Shown: one piece after another, positions 43,218 through 52,158 of the stretch
How the letters are laid out: the number at the start of each line of letters is the position of its first letter
Numbering within the stretch: position 1 is the stretch's first letter
NCBI GenBank assembly: GCA_026708185.1
Contig: JAPOVK010000010.1
Coordinates: 1-64,000, forward strand
Direction: 5' to 3'
Origin: Gammaproteobacteria bacterium
GTDB taxonomy: Bacteria > Pseudomonadota > Gammaproteobacteria > Pseudomonadales > Azotimanducaceae
DNA: 64,000 nucleotides
Translations under genes and position numbers: made by a program
Notes under the pieces: model-generated
The model's database searches: none
What the model was told of the DNA's origin: nothing
Seen by the model: only the letters and a program-made list of their open reading frames with translations

Positions 43218-45533
43218 CTAGCCCAACGCGCCGGCATCTCGAAGCCGGCTCGCCTCGGCACGGGACAGCCCCAGCATTTCGGTTAGCAGCCACTCGTTGT
43301 GCTCACCGAGACATGGCGCCGCGGACCGCAGCCGTTGCGGCGTGCGCGAGTAGATCGTCGCCGGGCCGTCGTAAGGCGTCGGACCCATCACCGGGTGCGC
43401 GAGGGTGACGAAAAAGCCGCGGTGCACGAGTTGCGGATCGTCGTAGAGGTCGCTCGACCGTAGCACGACGTACGCCGGCACGCCCGCGCTGCGCAGGGTT
43501 GTCGCTGCCTCGAACGCATCACGGTCGCGGCACCAATCGGCGAGTTCATTCCCACCGACCACGTTGGCCAGGGCGCTCCGCTCGGTCTGTGTCTCGACGC
43601 CGACCGCCACGTAGCGGTTCTCTCCTTGGCACGCGAACACGCCGTGTGGATCGAGCAACGGTGAGGCTTGCCCGAGTCGCGTGGCCACCCGCCCTGTGGC
43701 GGCGTAGTCGAGGATCAAGGGTTCGAGGAAGCGAATACCGCACTCGATCTGGGACAGGTCGATGTGCTGCCCGAGGCCCGTGCGCCGACGGTGCAGCAAC
43801 GCGGCCGCCAGCGTTGCCACGCCGAAGCGCGGCGCGATGAAGTCCGTGTAGGCGCCCCAGGGTCCGCAAGGCGGTCTGTCTGGCCAGCCGACCAGTGCGT
43901 AGAGGCCGCCGATCGCGGACCCTTGGCCGCCGAAGCCCGAGTATTTGCGCTCCCGGCCCGTCTGTCCGCGCATCGACGTTGAGAGCATCACGAGATCGTC
44001 GCGGTCGGCGGACAGCGTCGGCCAGTCGAGGCCGAAGCGGGCCATCGTGCCCGGCGAGTAGCTCTCGAGCACGACGTCGGCCCACTCCACCATCCGCCGG
44101 GCAAGCCCCCGGCCTTCCGCGTTCTTGAGATCGATGGTCATGCCAAGCTTCGACGTGTTGAAGTTGGCCATGAACTGCGACCGGTCCGGCCCCGGTACGC
44201 CGTCCTTGAACGGCGGCACGGTCCGCAGCAGGTCGAGCCTGTCGGGAGACTCGATGCGCACCACCGTGGCGCCGTGGTCAGCCAACGCCTTGCCGATCAT
44301 CGGGCCGACGCCGACCCAACTGAAGTCGGCCACCTTCAGGCCCTCGAATGGGGACGACGGCACAGTAGGGCCGGGCGAATCGATGTCCGCGACAGATCGG
44401 GGTCGCGGCGGCGGATGCCTGGTGGACGCCAGGGCCGGTGCCGCTCGATCCAGCGAAAGCGGCGTCCGCGACAGCCGCGCGAACGGACCCGCATGCACCC
44501 GCCTTCCGTTCCTGACCCAGAAGTCGCGGTCGGCCAAGTGCGGGTCGACGAGGAGGTCTTCGACGGTGTGGATCGCCGCCACGGTCAGGCCATGCTCCGC
44601 GGCATAGGCCTGGATCTCCTGCTTGGTCTTCGTGGCCAGGAGGTCGACGATCAAGTTGGCCGCGACCTGCGCGCGCCCGAGGTCCAACTCGCCCTTGCGG
44701 GCTTGCGACAGCCACCGGCGGAGGTCCATCCCACGGACATCGTCCGGCACGGGTCCGCCGTCGGTCTCCACCCAGCGCAGCAGGGCATCAAAGCTGCGCT
44801 CCCCGAGGATCCGCATCTGGAAGCGAACCTGGACGAGCCCGTCCCGGCATTGCACGTTCCCCGGCAACTCCAGCCGTTGCACCGGATTCGGTCGCGGCTG
44901 ACCGCGAAACTCGCTACTGCTCGGCGGGTTGCTGCCGGTGTTGGGCGGGAAACCCGTGGCATTCATCAGCGTCCAGACCACGCACGCCTGGGCGGAGACA
45001 TCCAAGTGCTGTCCCCGGCCCGATCGTTCGCGCTCGTACAACGCGACGACCGTATCCGCCGCAGCCTGCGCCCCGGCATGGAACGCGGCCTGCGGCATGG
45101 CGCCCATCGGCACCGGCGGCCGGTCGGGGTCGCCCTGCAGGTCGATCAAGCCGCCGGCGGCTTCGATCACCACCTCCGCCGCCGGGGCCGCAGCCAGCGG
45201 TCCGGTGAGGCCGAACGGCGTGACCGAAACATGGACCAGTTGAGGGAACGCCTCGGTAAAATCGCCGCGCCGTCCCGACTCGATGAAGACGTCCGCATCG
45301 CCTAGGAGCGACGCGACGTCGTCGGTCACGATGCTCCGCTTGCCGGCCCCGACGGAGGCCCAATAGAGGGATTCTTCCCCGTCGAAAGGGCCGAGGCCAC
45401 GCGAATCGCAACCTTCGGGAGGTTCGACCTTGTAGACCTCGGCGCCTAGCTCGGCAAGGATGCGACCGGCCAGGTCGCCCCAGCGTGTTGTCGCATCGAT
45501 GACGCGAATGCCGGCGAGTGGCGGTTTACTCAT
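43218..45533 (-). CDS. Tandem-domain family III CoA transferase (CaiB/BaiF)
   Basis: 771 residues with two copies of the CoA-transferase III fold. Domain 1 runs from LAGIRVIDATTRWGDLAGRI to about residue 370, with GQHLDVSAQACVVW; domain 2 starts FEGLKVADFSWVGVGPMIGK, with GQHIDLSQIECGIRF. Each has the conserved Asp of the hDhS motif. Single-domain relatives work as interlocked dimers, so the fusion may be a built-in dimer. The ATG at 45533 (MSKPPLAG) is preferred. Two more genes of the family lie upstream on the same strand. Confidence 0.88.
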   Translation of the reverse strand: MSKPPLAGIRVIDATTRWGDLAGRILAELGAEVYKVEPPEGCDSRGLGPFDGEESLYWASVGAGKRSIVTDDVASLLGDADVFIESGRRGDFTEAFPQLVHVSVTPFGLTGPLAAAPAAEVVIEAAGGLIDLQGDPDRPPVPMGAMPQAAFHAGAQAAADTVVALYERERSGRGQHLDVSAQACVVWTLMNATGFPPNTGSNPPSSSEFRGQPRPNPVQRLELPGNVQCRDGLVQVRFQMRILGERSFDALLRWVETDGGPVPDDVRGMDLRRWLSQARKGELDLGRAQVAANLIVDLLATKTKQEIQAYAAEHGLTVAAIHTVEDLLVDPHLADRDFWVRNGRRVHAGPFARLSRTPLSLDRAAPALASTRHPPPRPRSVADIDSPGPTVPSSPFEGLKVADFSWVGVGPMIGKALADHGATVVRIESPDRLDLLRTVPPFKDGVPGPDRSQFMANFNTSKLGMTIDLKNAEGRGLARRMVEWADVVLESYSPGTMARFGLDWPTLSADRDDLVMLSTSMRGQTGRERKYSGFGGQGSAIGGLYALVGWPDRPPCGPWGAYTDFIAPRFGVATLAAALLHRRRTGLGQHIDLSQIECGIRFLEPLILDYAATGRVATRLGQASPLLDPHGVFACQGENRYVAVGVETQTERSALANVVGGNELADWCRDRDAFEAATTLRSAGVPAYVVLRSSDLYDDPQLVHRGFFVTLAHPVMGPTPYDGPATIYSRTPQRLRSAAPCLGEHNEWLLTEMLGLSRAEASRLRDAGALG

Positions 45534-45551
45534 GCCAACGCCCCAAACCCG

Positions 45552-45583
45552 GCCCGGCGCTTCGCGTTCGCTGCGCGCCGGGC
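45552..45583. other. Strong 9-bp hairpin between CoA transferase genes
   Basis: GCCCGGCGC (45552-45560) and GCGCCGGGC (45575-45583) pair perfectly around a 14-base loop, in the 127-base gap between two same-strand genes. There is no T-run. It could be a processing or pausing site, or a weak terminator. GTTCGCTGCGC occurs in the loop region and again near 45633. Confidence 0.4.
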
Positions 45584-45660
45584 GCGCCTCCGGCCCAAGG
45601 CCACGCCGACCTCGCACGAAACAACCGCCGCCGTTCGCTGCGCTCTCTCTGGCGTTTGTT

Positions 45661-46884
45661 TCATGCAAGGCGCGGCTTGGTGCCGATGATCCCCTCGTCC
45701 TCGAGGTCGTCGATCTCCGCGTCGGTCAGGTGCAGGAGTTGGCTCAACACCTCGCGATTGTGCTGTCCGAGCGTCGGTGCCGGACGGTCGATGTCGAACG
45801 GCCCATCGCCCACCCGATAGGGCGCGGCGGGATGCGGCAGTTCGCCCACGTAGTCCCGTTCCATGAGCTTCCAGAAGCCGCGTGCCGACAGATGCGGGTC
45901 GACGCCGAGTTCGAGGCCGCTGGCCACGTGGCCCGCACGTACGCCCACCGCCTGCAGTTCAAACATCAGGACTTCGGCAACCTGCTCCCTTGTGAAGGCC
46001 GCGACCGCACGATCCACCTCGTCGAGGCGTCGCAAGCGCTCCTCGACCGGCCCCAGGTCCGGCAGGTCCGCGAGATCCTTGAGCGCCTGCCACTCCGTCT
46101 CCGAGTGGACTTCGATGGCAATCCACTCGTCGTCGCCCGCACACGGATAGACGCCCCGGGGGGCGAAGCGGTCCGAGCGGTTGCCGAGCCGGGCCGGCGG
46201 CTTGCCGGTCGCCGACTGGGTGAGAATGCCCTGGATGCCCACCGGGAACAGGCCCTGGGATTGCGAAAGGTCCAGGTACTGGCCTCGCCCGGTTCGATGC
46301 TTGGCGCGCAAGGCAGTCATGAGCGCCGCGCCACCAGTGATCCCGCCGACCGCATCGCCGAGGGCGACATGCACCATGGTCGGCGGGTCGTCGGCGTAGC
46401 CGGACAGATGGGGCAACCCCGAAGCCTGTTCAACGGTGGAGCCATAGGCCCGGTAGCCTTGCCAAGGGCCATCCGTGCCGAACGCCGGCATGGAGATCAT
46501 GATGATCTCGGGATTGGCCTCCTTGAGCACTTCGTAGTGCAGTCCAAGCTTGGTCAGCACGGCCGACGAGTAGTTCTCGACCACCACGTCGGAAATGGCG
46601 ACCAGGCCCTTTAAGAGTTCGCTGCCGCGCTCCGTGCTCAAGTCCAGGGTCACGTCGCGCTTGTTGCGGTTGACCATGTTGAAGGCGGACGACTTCTCGG
46701 CGCCGCCCTCGTTGATCCACTCCTGGGTCGCTTCCCAGCCGCGCCACCAGTCGAAGCGCACGCAGCCTTCGACCTTGATGACATCGGCCCCCATGTCCGC
46801 AAGATGCCTTGCGGCCAACGGGCCGGCCCAGCCCATGGACAGGTCGACGACACGCACGCCGGCGAGGAGACCCGGACGACTCAT
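45661..46884 (-). CDS. Family III CoA transferase (CaiB/BaiF)
   Basis: 407 residues. It begins MSRPGLLAGVRVVDLSMGWA and AGPLAARHLADMGADVIKVE, then NRNKRDVTLDLSTERGSELL, and GRGQYLDLSQSQGLFPVGIQ with the conserved Asp. The start is the ATG at 46884, which overlaps the preceding stop as ATGA. The enzyme should move CoA between carboxylic acids. The acid is unknown; relatives act on carnitine, bile acids, oxalate, succinate and aryl-succinates. Confidence 0.88.
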   Translation of the reverse strand: MSRPGLLAGVRVVDLSMGWAGPLAARHLADMGADVIKVEGCVRFDWWRGWEATQEWINEGGAEKSSAFNMVNRNKRDVTLDLSTERGSELLKGLVAISDVVVENYSSAVLTKLGLHYEVLKEANPEIIMISMPAFGTDGPWQGYRAYGSTVEQASGLPHLSGYADDPPTMVHVALGDAVGGITGGAALMTALRAKHRTGRGQYLDLSQSQGLFPVGIQGILTQSATGKPPARLGNRSDRFAPRGVYPCAGDDEWIAIEVHSETEWQALKDLADLPDLGPVEERLRRLDEVDRAVAAFTREQVAEVLMFELQAVGVRAGHVASGLELGVDPHLSARGFWKLMERDYVGELPHPAAPYRVGDGPFDIDRPAPTLGQHNREVLSQLLHLTDAEIDDLEDEGIIGTKPRLA

Positions 46885-48032
46885 GGCAGCAACTCGGCGT
46901 TCATCTCGCCCAGGCGGGCCGCGCGGCCGCCCGAGACCCCCGGCGTCTGAAACAAGCGAAACGGCGTCGACGGCGCCTTGAAGGTCGGCCCGGTCGCGGT
47001 GGCGACCTCGCCGAACGCACTGCGGGCGACGTACTGGTCGGTAACGAAGAGTTCCTCCATCGTCGGCACCGGCGCCAACGGGATGCGCATGTCCTGGCCG
47101 CGCCGGACGAGTTCCCGCGCCGACCGATCCTGGACCCGTTCCTTTATGACGGGCTCCAGGACGTCGTAGTCGTACAAGCGACCTATCGCGGTCTGGTACT
47201 GCGGCACGTCGGCATACTCCTCCATGTCGAGCAACGTGCAGAAGCTCTTCCATTGGCTTGGCGTCAACGCCGTCACGCCGAGCCAGCCGTCGGCACAGGC
47301 GTAGACGCCCAAGGGGTAGGTCGGCGCGAACCGATTGATCCCCAGCCGCCGGCCCCGGTGTCCGCTACGGTAGCCGCCGACGCCGCCGACCTCCGTGAAG
47401 CAGAGGTTCGCCTCGAGGATGCTCGTGTCGAGCCGGGCCGGGCCGGACGCATTGCCCATCTCGCGAGCGACGACCTGCCCAAGGGTGCCGATGTAGGCGG
47501 TGAGGCCGCCGACGATCTCCGCGCCGCAACCGGCGGCGATGATCGGCGGACCCTCTGCGGGACCGACGTTCCGAACCAGGCCGGCGAGCGCCCAGCACAC
47601 GGCACCAGTGCCCTGGAACTCCGCGTACGGCCCCGTCCGACCGAACCACGTGATCGTAGACACGACGACGTCGGGTGCTGAGTCGGCGAAGTCAGCAACC
47701 CCGGAGGATCCGTCGTCTAGGACGACCTGGGCTCCGCGCGTCAACTCCTTGAGGTCGCCAGGGTTCGGCTTGGCATCCAGCACTACGCTCGACTTGTTGG
47801 TGCTCAAGTACGCATGCAGCGCGCTGTTCTCCGGGGCATCGACCCCGGGAACGAACGGCGGTTCCCGACGTGTCTCGAACCCGCAGCCCGGCTCGACGTT
47901 GATCACGTCCGCTCCGTGGTCTGCGAACAGCTTGCCGCAATAACCGGTGGCGATCGTGCCTGCGACATCGAGCACCTTGATGCCGGCCAGTGCGGCATCC
48001 GACTCCGCGCCGGCTTCGGCGGCAACGGCCAT
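46881..48032 (-). CDS. Family III CoA transferase (CaiB/BaiF)
   Basis: 383 residues. Seen: LAGIKVLDVAGTIATGYCGK, LFADHGADVINVEPGCGFET, LSTNKSSVVLDAKPNPGDLK and ARLDTSILEANLCFTEVGG. The Q-G-Q part of the active-site motif is weak (GPARLDTS), but the Asp is kept. The ATG at 48032 has a GGGAG site upstream. It is the first gene of the three-transferase operon; the first two genes overlap, so their products may form one hetero-oligomer. Confidence 0.87.
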   Translation of the reverse strand: MAVAAEAGAESDAALAGIKVLDVAGTIATGYCGKLFADHGADVINVEPGCGFETRREPPFVPGVDAPENSALHAYLSTNKSSVVLDAKPNPGDLKELTRGAQVVLDDGSSGVADFADSAPDVVVSTITWFGRTGPYAEFQGTGAVCWALAGLVRNVGPAEGPPIIAAGCGAEIVGGLTAYIGTLGQVVAREMGNASGPARLDTSILEANLCFTEVGGVGGYRSGHRGRRLGINRFAPTYPLGVYACADGWLGVTALTPSQWKSFCTLLDMEEYADVPQYQTAIGRLYDYDVLEPVIKERVQDRSARELVRRGQDMRIPLAPVPTMEELFVTDQYVARSAFGEVATATGPTFKAPSTPFRLFQTPGVSGGRAARLGEMNAELLP

Positions 48033-48136
48033 GGTGCGTCTCCCACCCTCGCAAGCGGGGGAAAATACCCCATCTCGTGTCGAGGTGCGACGCACGCAAG
48101 CTATGCGGCGGCAAGTCTTAAGGCGGCTCCGCGGGA

Positions 48137-48550
48137 TCAATCTGCCGCGTTCGAAGGATCGATGACATCTACCCCGGTTGGCTGGAAGTGGCGGACGTTC
48201 CGAGTCACGACAGTCAAGCCCCTTTCGAGAGCGGTCGCCGCGATAAGGAGGTCACCACCTTCGTGGCCTAGCGTCGCTGAAAGCCGCCCCCATCGCCTCG
48301 TGGTGGCCAAATCGATGGCGAGGATCCGCTCGGCGTAGAAGGCGATCAGACCGTCTAGCCAAGACGCCAACGCACCTGCGAACTCGGGGTTCACGCGCTG
48401 CTGTTGGCCGATGCCACGCTCGATTTCGCCGACCGACACCACGCTCAGATGGAGATCGGTGTCCCGTTGTTCGGACACCCAGCGCGAAATGCTCGGACTG
48501 CGTTCTCTTCGACGCAACGCGGTTAGGACGTCCGTGTCAATCAGGTACAT
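48137..48550 (-). CDS. PIN-domain ribonuclease toxin (VapC family)
   Basis: 137 residues. Acidic active-site residues are visible: LIDTDVLTALRR (Asp5, Asp7), SVGEIERGIG (Glu), GGDLLIAATALERGLTVVTR (Asp) and the later Asp in GVDVIDP. All needed positions are present, so the enzyme looks active. VapC toxins cut initiator tRNA or rRNA. Its ATG overlaps the antitoxin stop (TGATG). Confidence 0.9.
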   Translation of the reverse strand: MYLIDTDVLTALRRRERSPSISRWVSEQRDTDLHLSVVSVGEIERGIGQQQRVNPEFAGALASWLDGLIAFYAERILAIDLATTRRWGRLSATLGHEGGDLLIAATALERGLTVVTRNVRHFQPTGVDVIDPSNAAD

Positions 48551-48816
48551 CAGGGGTCGAAGCGACGCGTCGGCAACGGCAGTCGGTCGAACTCGCCGTC
48601 ATCCTGCGGCATGTCGAGCAGGAACTTGCTGAACGCGGGCAAGCTGGACCTCTCCAAACGCCGCAAGCGCTCGTAGTCTTCGGTGGCGATGACCACCACG
48701 ACCGGCTCGCCACGCCGTGTCACCTGCTGAGGCTGGCCGGCAATCGCAGCATCCACGACTGCGCTAAGCCGGTTCTTGGCCTCCTGCAACTGCCAACTTT
48801 GCACCGCAGCACCCAC
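48550..48816 (-). CDS. Phd/YefM-family antitoxin
   Basis: 88 residues. WQLQEAKNRLSAVVDAAIAG, QPQQVTRRGEPVVVVIATED and YERLRR form the Phd/YefM fold that binds DNA and stabilises the toxin. The tail (FDRLPLPTRRFDP) is the toxin-neutralising type. It is placed upstream of the PIN toxin as usual and is probably autoregulated by the pair. Confidence 0.88.
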   Translation of the reverse strand: MGAAVQSWQLQEAKNRLSAVVDAAIAGQPQQVTRRGEPVVVVIATEDYERLRRLERSSLPAFSKFLLDMPQDDGEFDRLPLPTRRFDP

Positions 48817-48901
48817 TCTGGCTAGATGATTCAGCTAGATTGATCCGGTCGCTTAGCGTTGTCAATCTTCGGGCCACTAACTACCAACCGTCGTCTGCGG
48901 C

Positions 48902-48978
48902 GAGGCCCCCCGCGCACCACCACTGTTCGGCAGTCTTGGTGCGCGGGCCTCCCGGCCCGCATGAATCCGCCGGGCCGG
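48902..48978. other. Two back-to-back strong hairpins upstream of the 2-hydroxyacid dehydrogenase
   Basis: Hairpin one (48902-48951) pairs GAGGCCC, a CCC bulge and GCGCACCA with TGGTGCGCGGGCCTC, and has an inner ACTG/CAGT stem. Hairpin two (48952-48978) pairs CCGGCCCG with CGGGCCGG around 11 bases. There is no space between them and no T-run after. The gap 48817-49046 holds nothing else. It could be an RNA leader, a REP-like element or a bidirectional terminator. Confidence 0.55.
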
Positions 48979-49046
48979 ACCGTCCCACATGTCCCGCCCG
49001 ATTCAAGGCACAATCACACCCTTGACACTTGACCACGGGAGATGTC

Positions 49047-50081
49047 GTGAAAGTTGCGTTGCAGGGCCGCGCCCAAGGGCGGCAGAGGGAGCTTTACGAG
49101 GCGGCGGGAATCGAGATCGTCGAAGGCGGTTGCCGGACCGAGGACGAGATGATCGAACTGATCGGCGATGCCGACGGGGCGCAGGTGGGCATCTGGCCGC
49201 TGACGTCGCGGCATGTGCTCGAAGGGTGCCCGAACCTCAAGGCGGTGAGCCGATTCGGTGTCGGCGTGGATTCGATCGACCACGACGCCGCGACCGAGGT
49301 TGGCGTGATGGTGTGCAACGTACCCGGTTCGAACACCACGGAGGTGGCCGACCACGCCATGGCCCTGATGCTCTCGCTGACCCGGCGGGTTTACGACTCG
49401 GTGGCCAACACCCGTGCAGGCAACTGGGCGGACAATCCGCGCGCCATGGGCGCCTTCACGCCGAAGATGCGGCGGCTGTCGGGGCAGACCGTTGGCATCG
49501 TCGGCTTCGGCAACATCGGACGCGCGTTCGCGATGCGCATGCGCGGCTTCGGTGTCAGTCGAATCCTCGCCTTCGACCCTTACGTGAGGCAGCTCGCCGG
49601 CGACCTTTACGGGGTGCAGATGGTCGACTTCGAGACCCTGACCCGCGAGGCCGACTGCATCACCATCCACAGCGCTGCGACCAGCGAGTCCCAGTACCTG
49701 TTCAATGCCGAGACGTTCAAGCGCATGAAGTCGACCGCGCTGCTGGTCAATACGGCGCGAGGACCGATCATCAACGAAGAGGATCTGGCCGACGCCTTGG
49801 AGGCGGGCGAGATCGAAGCGGCCGCCCTGGACGTGACCGAAGTGGAACCGCTGCCCTCGTCAAGCCGGCTGCTTAAGCTGCCGAACTGCTACGTCACCCC
49901 GCACATCGCGGCGATGTCAGCGATCTTCGTCGCTGAAACAGCCGTGATGCAGGCGGAGAACATCATCTTCGTGCTGGCCGGCGGCAAGCCGCATGGATTG
50001 ACCAACCCCGACGTGATCAAGACGATCGCGATCATGCGTAACACCGACCCGGGGCGGTGGGCGAACGTCCCCGACGCCTAG
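49047..50081 (+). CDS. D-isomer specific 2-hydroxyacid dehydrogenase (SerA-like)
   Basis: NAD-dependent dehydrogenase of 344 residues. Seen: SRFGVGVDSIDHDAATEVGV, the GxGxxG in GQTVGIVGFGNIGRAFAMRM, LLVNTARGPIINEEDLADAL with the Arg, EVEPLPSSSRLLKLPNCYVT and PHIAAMSAI with the catalytic His. GTG at 49047 is chosen for its GGGAG site; TTG at 49029 is an alternative. There is no ACT regulatory domain, so it is more likely catabolic than a serine-synthesis enzyme. It precedes an amidohydrolase by 36 bases. Confidence 0.87.
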   Translation: MKVALQGRAQGRQRELYEAAGIEIVEGGCRTEDEMIELIGDADGAQVGIWPLTSRHVLEGCPNLKAVSRFGVGVDSIDHDAATEVGVMVCNVPGSNTTEVADHAMALMLSLTRRVYDSVANTRAGNWADNPRAMGAFTPKMRRLSGQTVGIVGFGNIGRAFAMRMRGFGVSRILAFDPYVRQLAGDLYGVQMVDFETLTREADCITIHSAATSESQYLFNAETFKRMKSTALLVNTARGPIINEEDLADALEAGEIEAAALDVTEVEPLPSSSRLLKLPNCYVTPHIAAMSAIFVAETAVMQAENIIFVLAGGKPHGLTNPDVIKTIAIMRNTDPGRWANVPDA

Positions 50082-50117
50082 CCCCCCTATTCACGTCACC
50101 GTCAGCGAGGTATAGCC

Positions 50118-51353
50118 ATGCCGACTCCCCTACCCCAACCGGACGAGAACAACGCCTGGCGTCTGGAGACGCCCGGTGTCGAAGGCTGGACACGCACGGC
50201 GCGTCCCGACGATCCCAACAAGTACTTCATGGTCTCCACGGACGGCCACGTCCAGGAGCCGGCCAACCTGTGGCGACAGCGGATCGACACGCGCTTTCGC
50301 GATCGCCTCCCCGGCGTCGCCGTAGACGCCGAAGGCCGCAAGTACCAGAAGACCGAGGGCTTCCGTCCGGTGCGGATCCGCAACATCCGCTTCGACGGCG
50401 AGGACGGTTTGCGAAACGGCGCGGGCGAGACGCCGGAGCAACGCATTCACGATCTCGCGTTGGACGGGGTCGACGCCGAGATCCTCTTTCCGAACAAGGG
50501 GCTGACCATCTGGGCGACACCCGACCCCGAGTTCAGCCAGGCCATGTGCCGGGTGTACAACGACTGGGCGTGGGAGACGTTCGCCGACTACAACGACCGC
50601 CTCTGCCCGATGGGCTGCGTGGCCGCCGCCGACATCGACGGTGCGATCGCCGAGATCCAGCGCGTCGCGGCGCTCGGCTTCCGCGGGCTGTCGCTGCCGT
50701 GCAAACCGGTCTGGGGCGCTCCCGACCACGAGGCCGCCAACTACAACCTGCCCGAGTTCGATCCGCTGTGGGCGTGCATCCAAGAGGTCGATCTCCCCAT
50801 CACGTTCCACGTCTCCACGGGACGCGACCCCCGCACCTCGCGTGGCAACGGCGGCGCGGTTGTGAACTACGCCGTGCACTCGCTGGCGCCGACCATGGAA
50901 CCGATTGCCAACCTGTGCGCCTCGGGCGCGCTCGAGCGGTTTCCGGAGTTGCGTTTCGGCAGCGTCGAAGCCGGGATCGGCTGGGTGCCTTGGGCCATCT
51001 GGGCGCTCGACGAGGCCTATCGCAAGCATCACATGTTCGTCCGCCCGAAGCTCTCGCAGCTGCCGAGCGACTACTTCAAGGACCGCGGCTTCGCCACCTT
51101 CCAGGAGGACAAGCCCGGTCTCGATCTCGCACGCGAGCATGGCTTGGTCGACAACTTCATGTGGGCCAACGACTATCCGCACCACGAGGGCACCTGGCCG
51201 CACTCGGCGGCGGCGATCGAGCGCACCATGGGGCAGCTCGAAGACGGCGAACGCGCCAGGATCCTCGGCCTCAACGCCGCGCGCGTCTTCCGACTGCCGA
51301 TCCCGGAGCGCTATCACGATCAACCCGACGTCCGCGAATTCGTGCGCCGTTAA
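50118..51353 (+). CDS. Amidohydrolase family protein (ACMSD-like)
   Basis: Metal-dependent TIM-barrel hydrolase or decarboxylase of 411 residues, amidohydrolase_2 type. Ligand motifs: YFMVSTDGHVQEPANLW (DxH-like), PITFHVSTGRDPRTS (His) and NFMWANDYPHHEGTWPHS (Asp). Relatives include ACMSD and resorcylate decarboxylases, but the substrate is unknown. A second member lies at 59167. There is no signal peptide. Confidence 0.86.
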   Translation: MPTPLPQPDENNAWRLETPGVEGWTRTARPDDPNKYFMVSTDGHVQEPANLWRQRIDTRFRDRLPGVAVDAEGRKYQKTEGFRPVRIRNIRFDGEDGLRNGAGETPEQRIHDLALDGVDAEILFPNKGLTIWATPDPEFSQAMCRVYNDWAWETFADYNDRLCPMGCVAAADIDGAIAEIQRVAALGFRGLSLPCKPVWGAPDHEAANYNLPEFDPLWACIQEVDLPITFHVSTGRDPRTSRGNGGAVVNYAVHSLAPTMEPIANLCASGALERFPELRFGSVEAGIGWVPWAIWALDEAYRKHHMFVRPKLSQLPSDYFKDRGFATFQEDKPGLDLAREHGLVDNFMWANDYPHHEGTWPHSAAAIERTMGQLEDGERARILGLNAARVFRLPIPERYHDQPDVREFVRR

Positions 51354-51416
51354 GGAATCGTTCAGCCAGTGCGTCGTAAGATGTGGTTCCGGGTTCACTT
51401 GAAGGAGGGCATCCGC

Positions 51417-51794
51417 ATGCCGAAAACAAGCCACTTGCGCCGATTTCGAAGCGCGCTAGTCATCATCGTCGCCGGCGTCGTCACGACCGGATGCCTGCTG
51501 ACCGTGCAGAGCGACTCGCGCTGGCGCCATGGCGCTGCCGCCATGGACTCCGCGGACCGGATCCAGAGCGGAACGACAACCCGCGACTGGATCCTCGACC
51601 ATCTCGGCAACCCGGACAGCAGCTACGTCAACGCCCGCGGCAACGAAGTGATGCGTTACGTCTCGCGCCGCGAGACCGACGCCGAGGTGCACCTGTTCCT
51701 GCTCTTCTCCCTCCATGTGTCCGACGAGGAGGTCCACACCATCCACGTCGAAATCGAGGAAGAGATCGTCCGGGGCTGGTGGGTGGAGCACTAG
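51417..51794 (+). CDS. BamE/SmpA-like lipoprotein
   Basis: 125-residue predicted outer-membrane lipoprotein. ATG at 51417 is chosen because GAAGGAGG precedes it. The signal peptide ends in the lipobox VTTGC (about residue 25). The mature part, DRIQSGTTTRDWILDHLGNP and SSYVNARGNEVMRYVSRRET, resembles the SmpA/OmlA fold of BamE. It is not necessarily the BamE subunit; small paralogues are common. Confidence 0.75.
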   Translation: MPKTSHLRRFRSALVIIVAGVVTTGCLLTVQSDSRWRHGAAAMDSADRIQSGTTTRDWILDHLGNPDSSYVNARGNEVMRYVSRRETDAEVHLFLLFSLHVSDEEVHTIHVEIEEEIVRGWWVEH

Positions 51795-51992
51795 GCGACT
51801 TGAGAGGCCCCGGCGTACCTGCCTCGGGGTGATCGTCGCGCCACCGGTCGCTCTCCGCGTGGCTGCGGGCCGTGAAGGCGCGCGGGAAACCGCCTCGCGA
51901 CCAGAGTAGATCGATCCGACCCGGGCCGGTCTCCGACAGGGACAGACATGGCAGTTCGTGGTGGGCGACCCGACCAGCCAGCGACTCTTTCA

Positions 51993-52023
51993 TGAAAATT
52001 GGACGGCTACCGTCAATTTTTCA
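51993..52023. terminator. Rho-independent terminator
   Basis: Inverted repeat TTGGACGG-cta-CCGTCAA with an A-run on one side (GAAAATT) and a T-run on the other (AATTTTT), so it could end transcripts in either direction. It lies in the 364-base gap 51795-52158, which also has a CCCCG/CGGGG hairpin (51808-51829) and an AAGGGGCC/GGCCCCTT hairpin (52123-52157) before the MFS gene, but no convincing gene. Confidence 0.6.
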
Positions 52024-52158
52024 CAGTAGACATGACCAGGCGGACCACACGAACCACCAGCAGACCGGCCCGAGTCGCGAGCGGCCAAGCAGGTACAATG
52101 GCCGCTCCGTCGACTCGACGACAAGGGGCCACACGGTCATGGGCGTCAAGGCCCCTTC

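Noticed and set aside
48152-48816. Toxin-antitoxin pair as part of the CoA transferase operon
   Set aside because: Same strand, but about 100 bases apart from the CoA transferase start and of a mobile gene class; no evidence for a functional link.
50130-51434. 434-codon minus-strand open frame
   Set aside because: Antisense of the amidohydrolase gene at 50118; the plus-strand product has metal-site motifs and a normal length.
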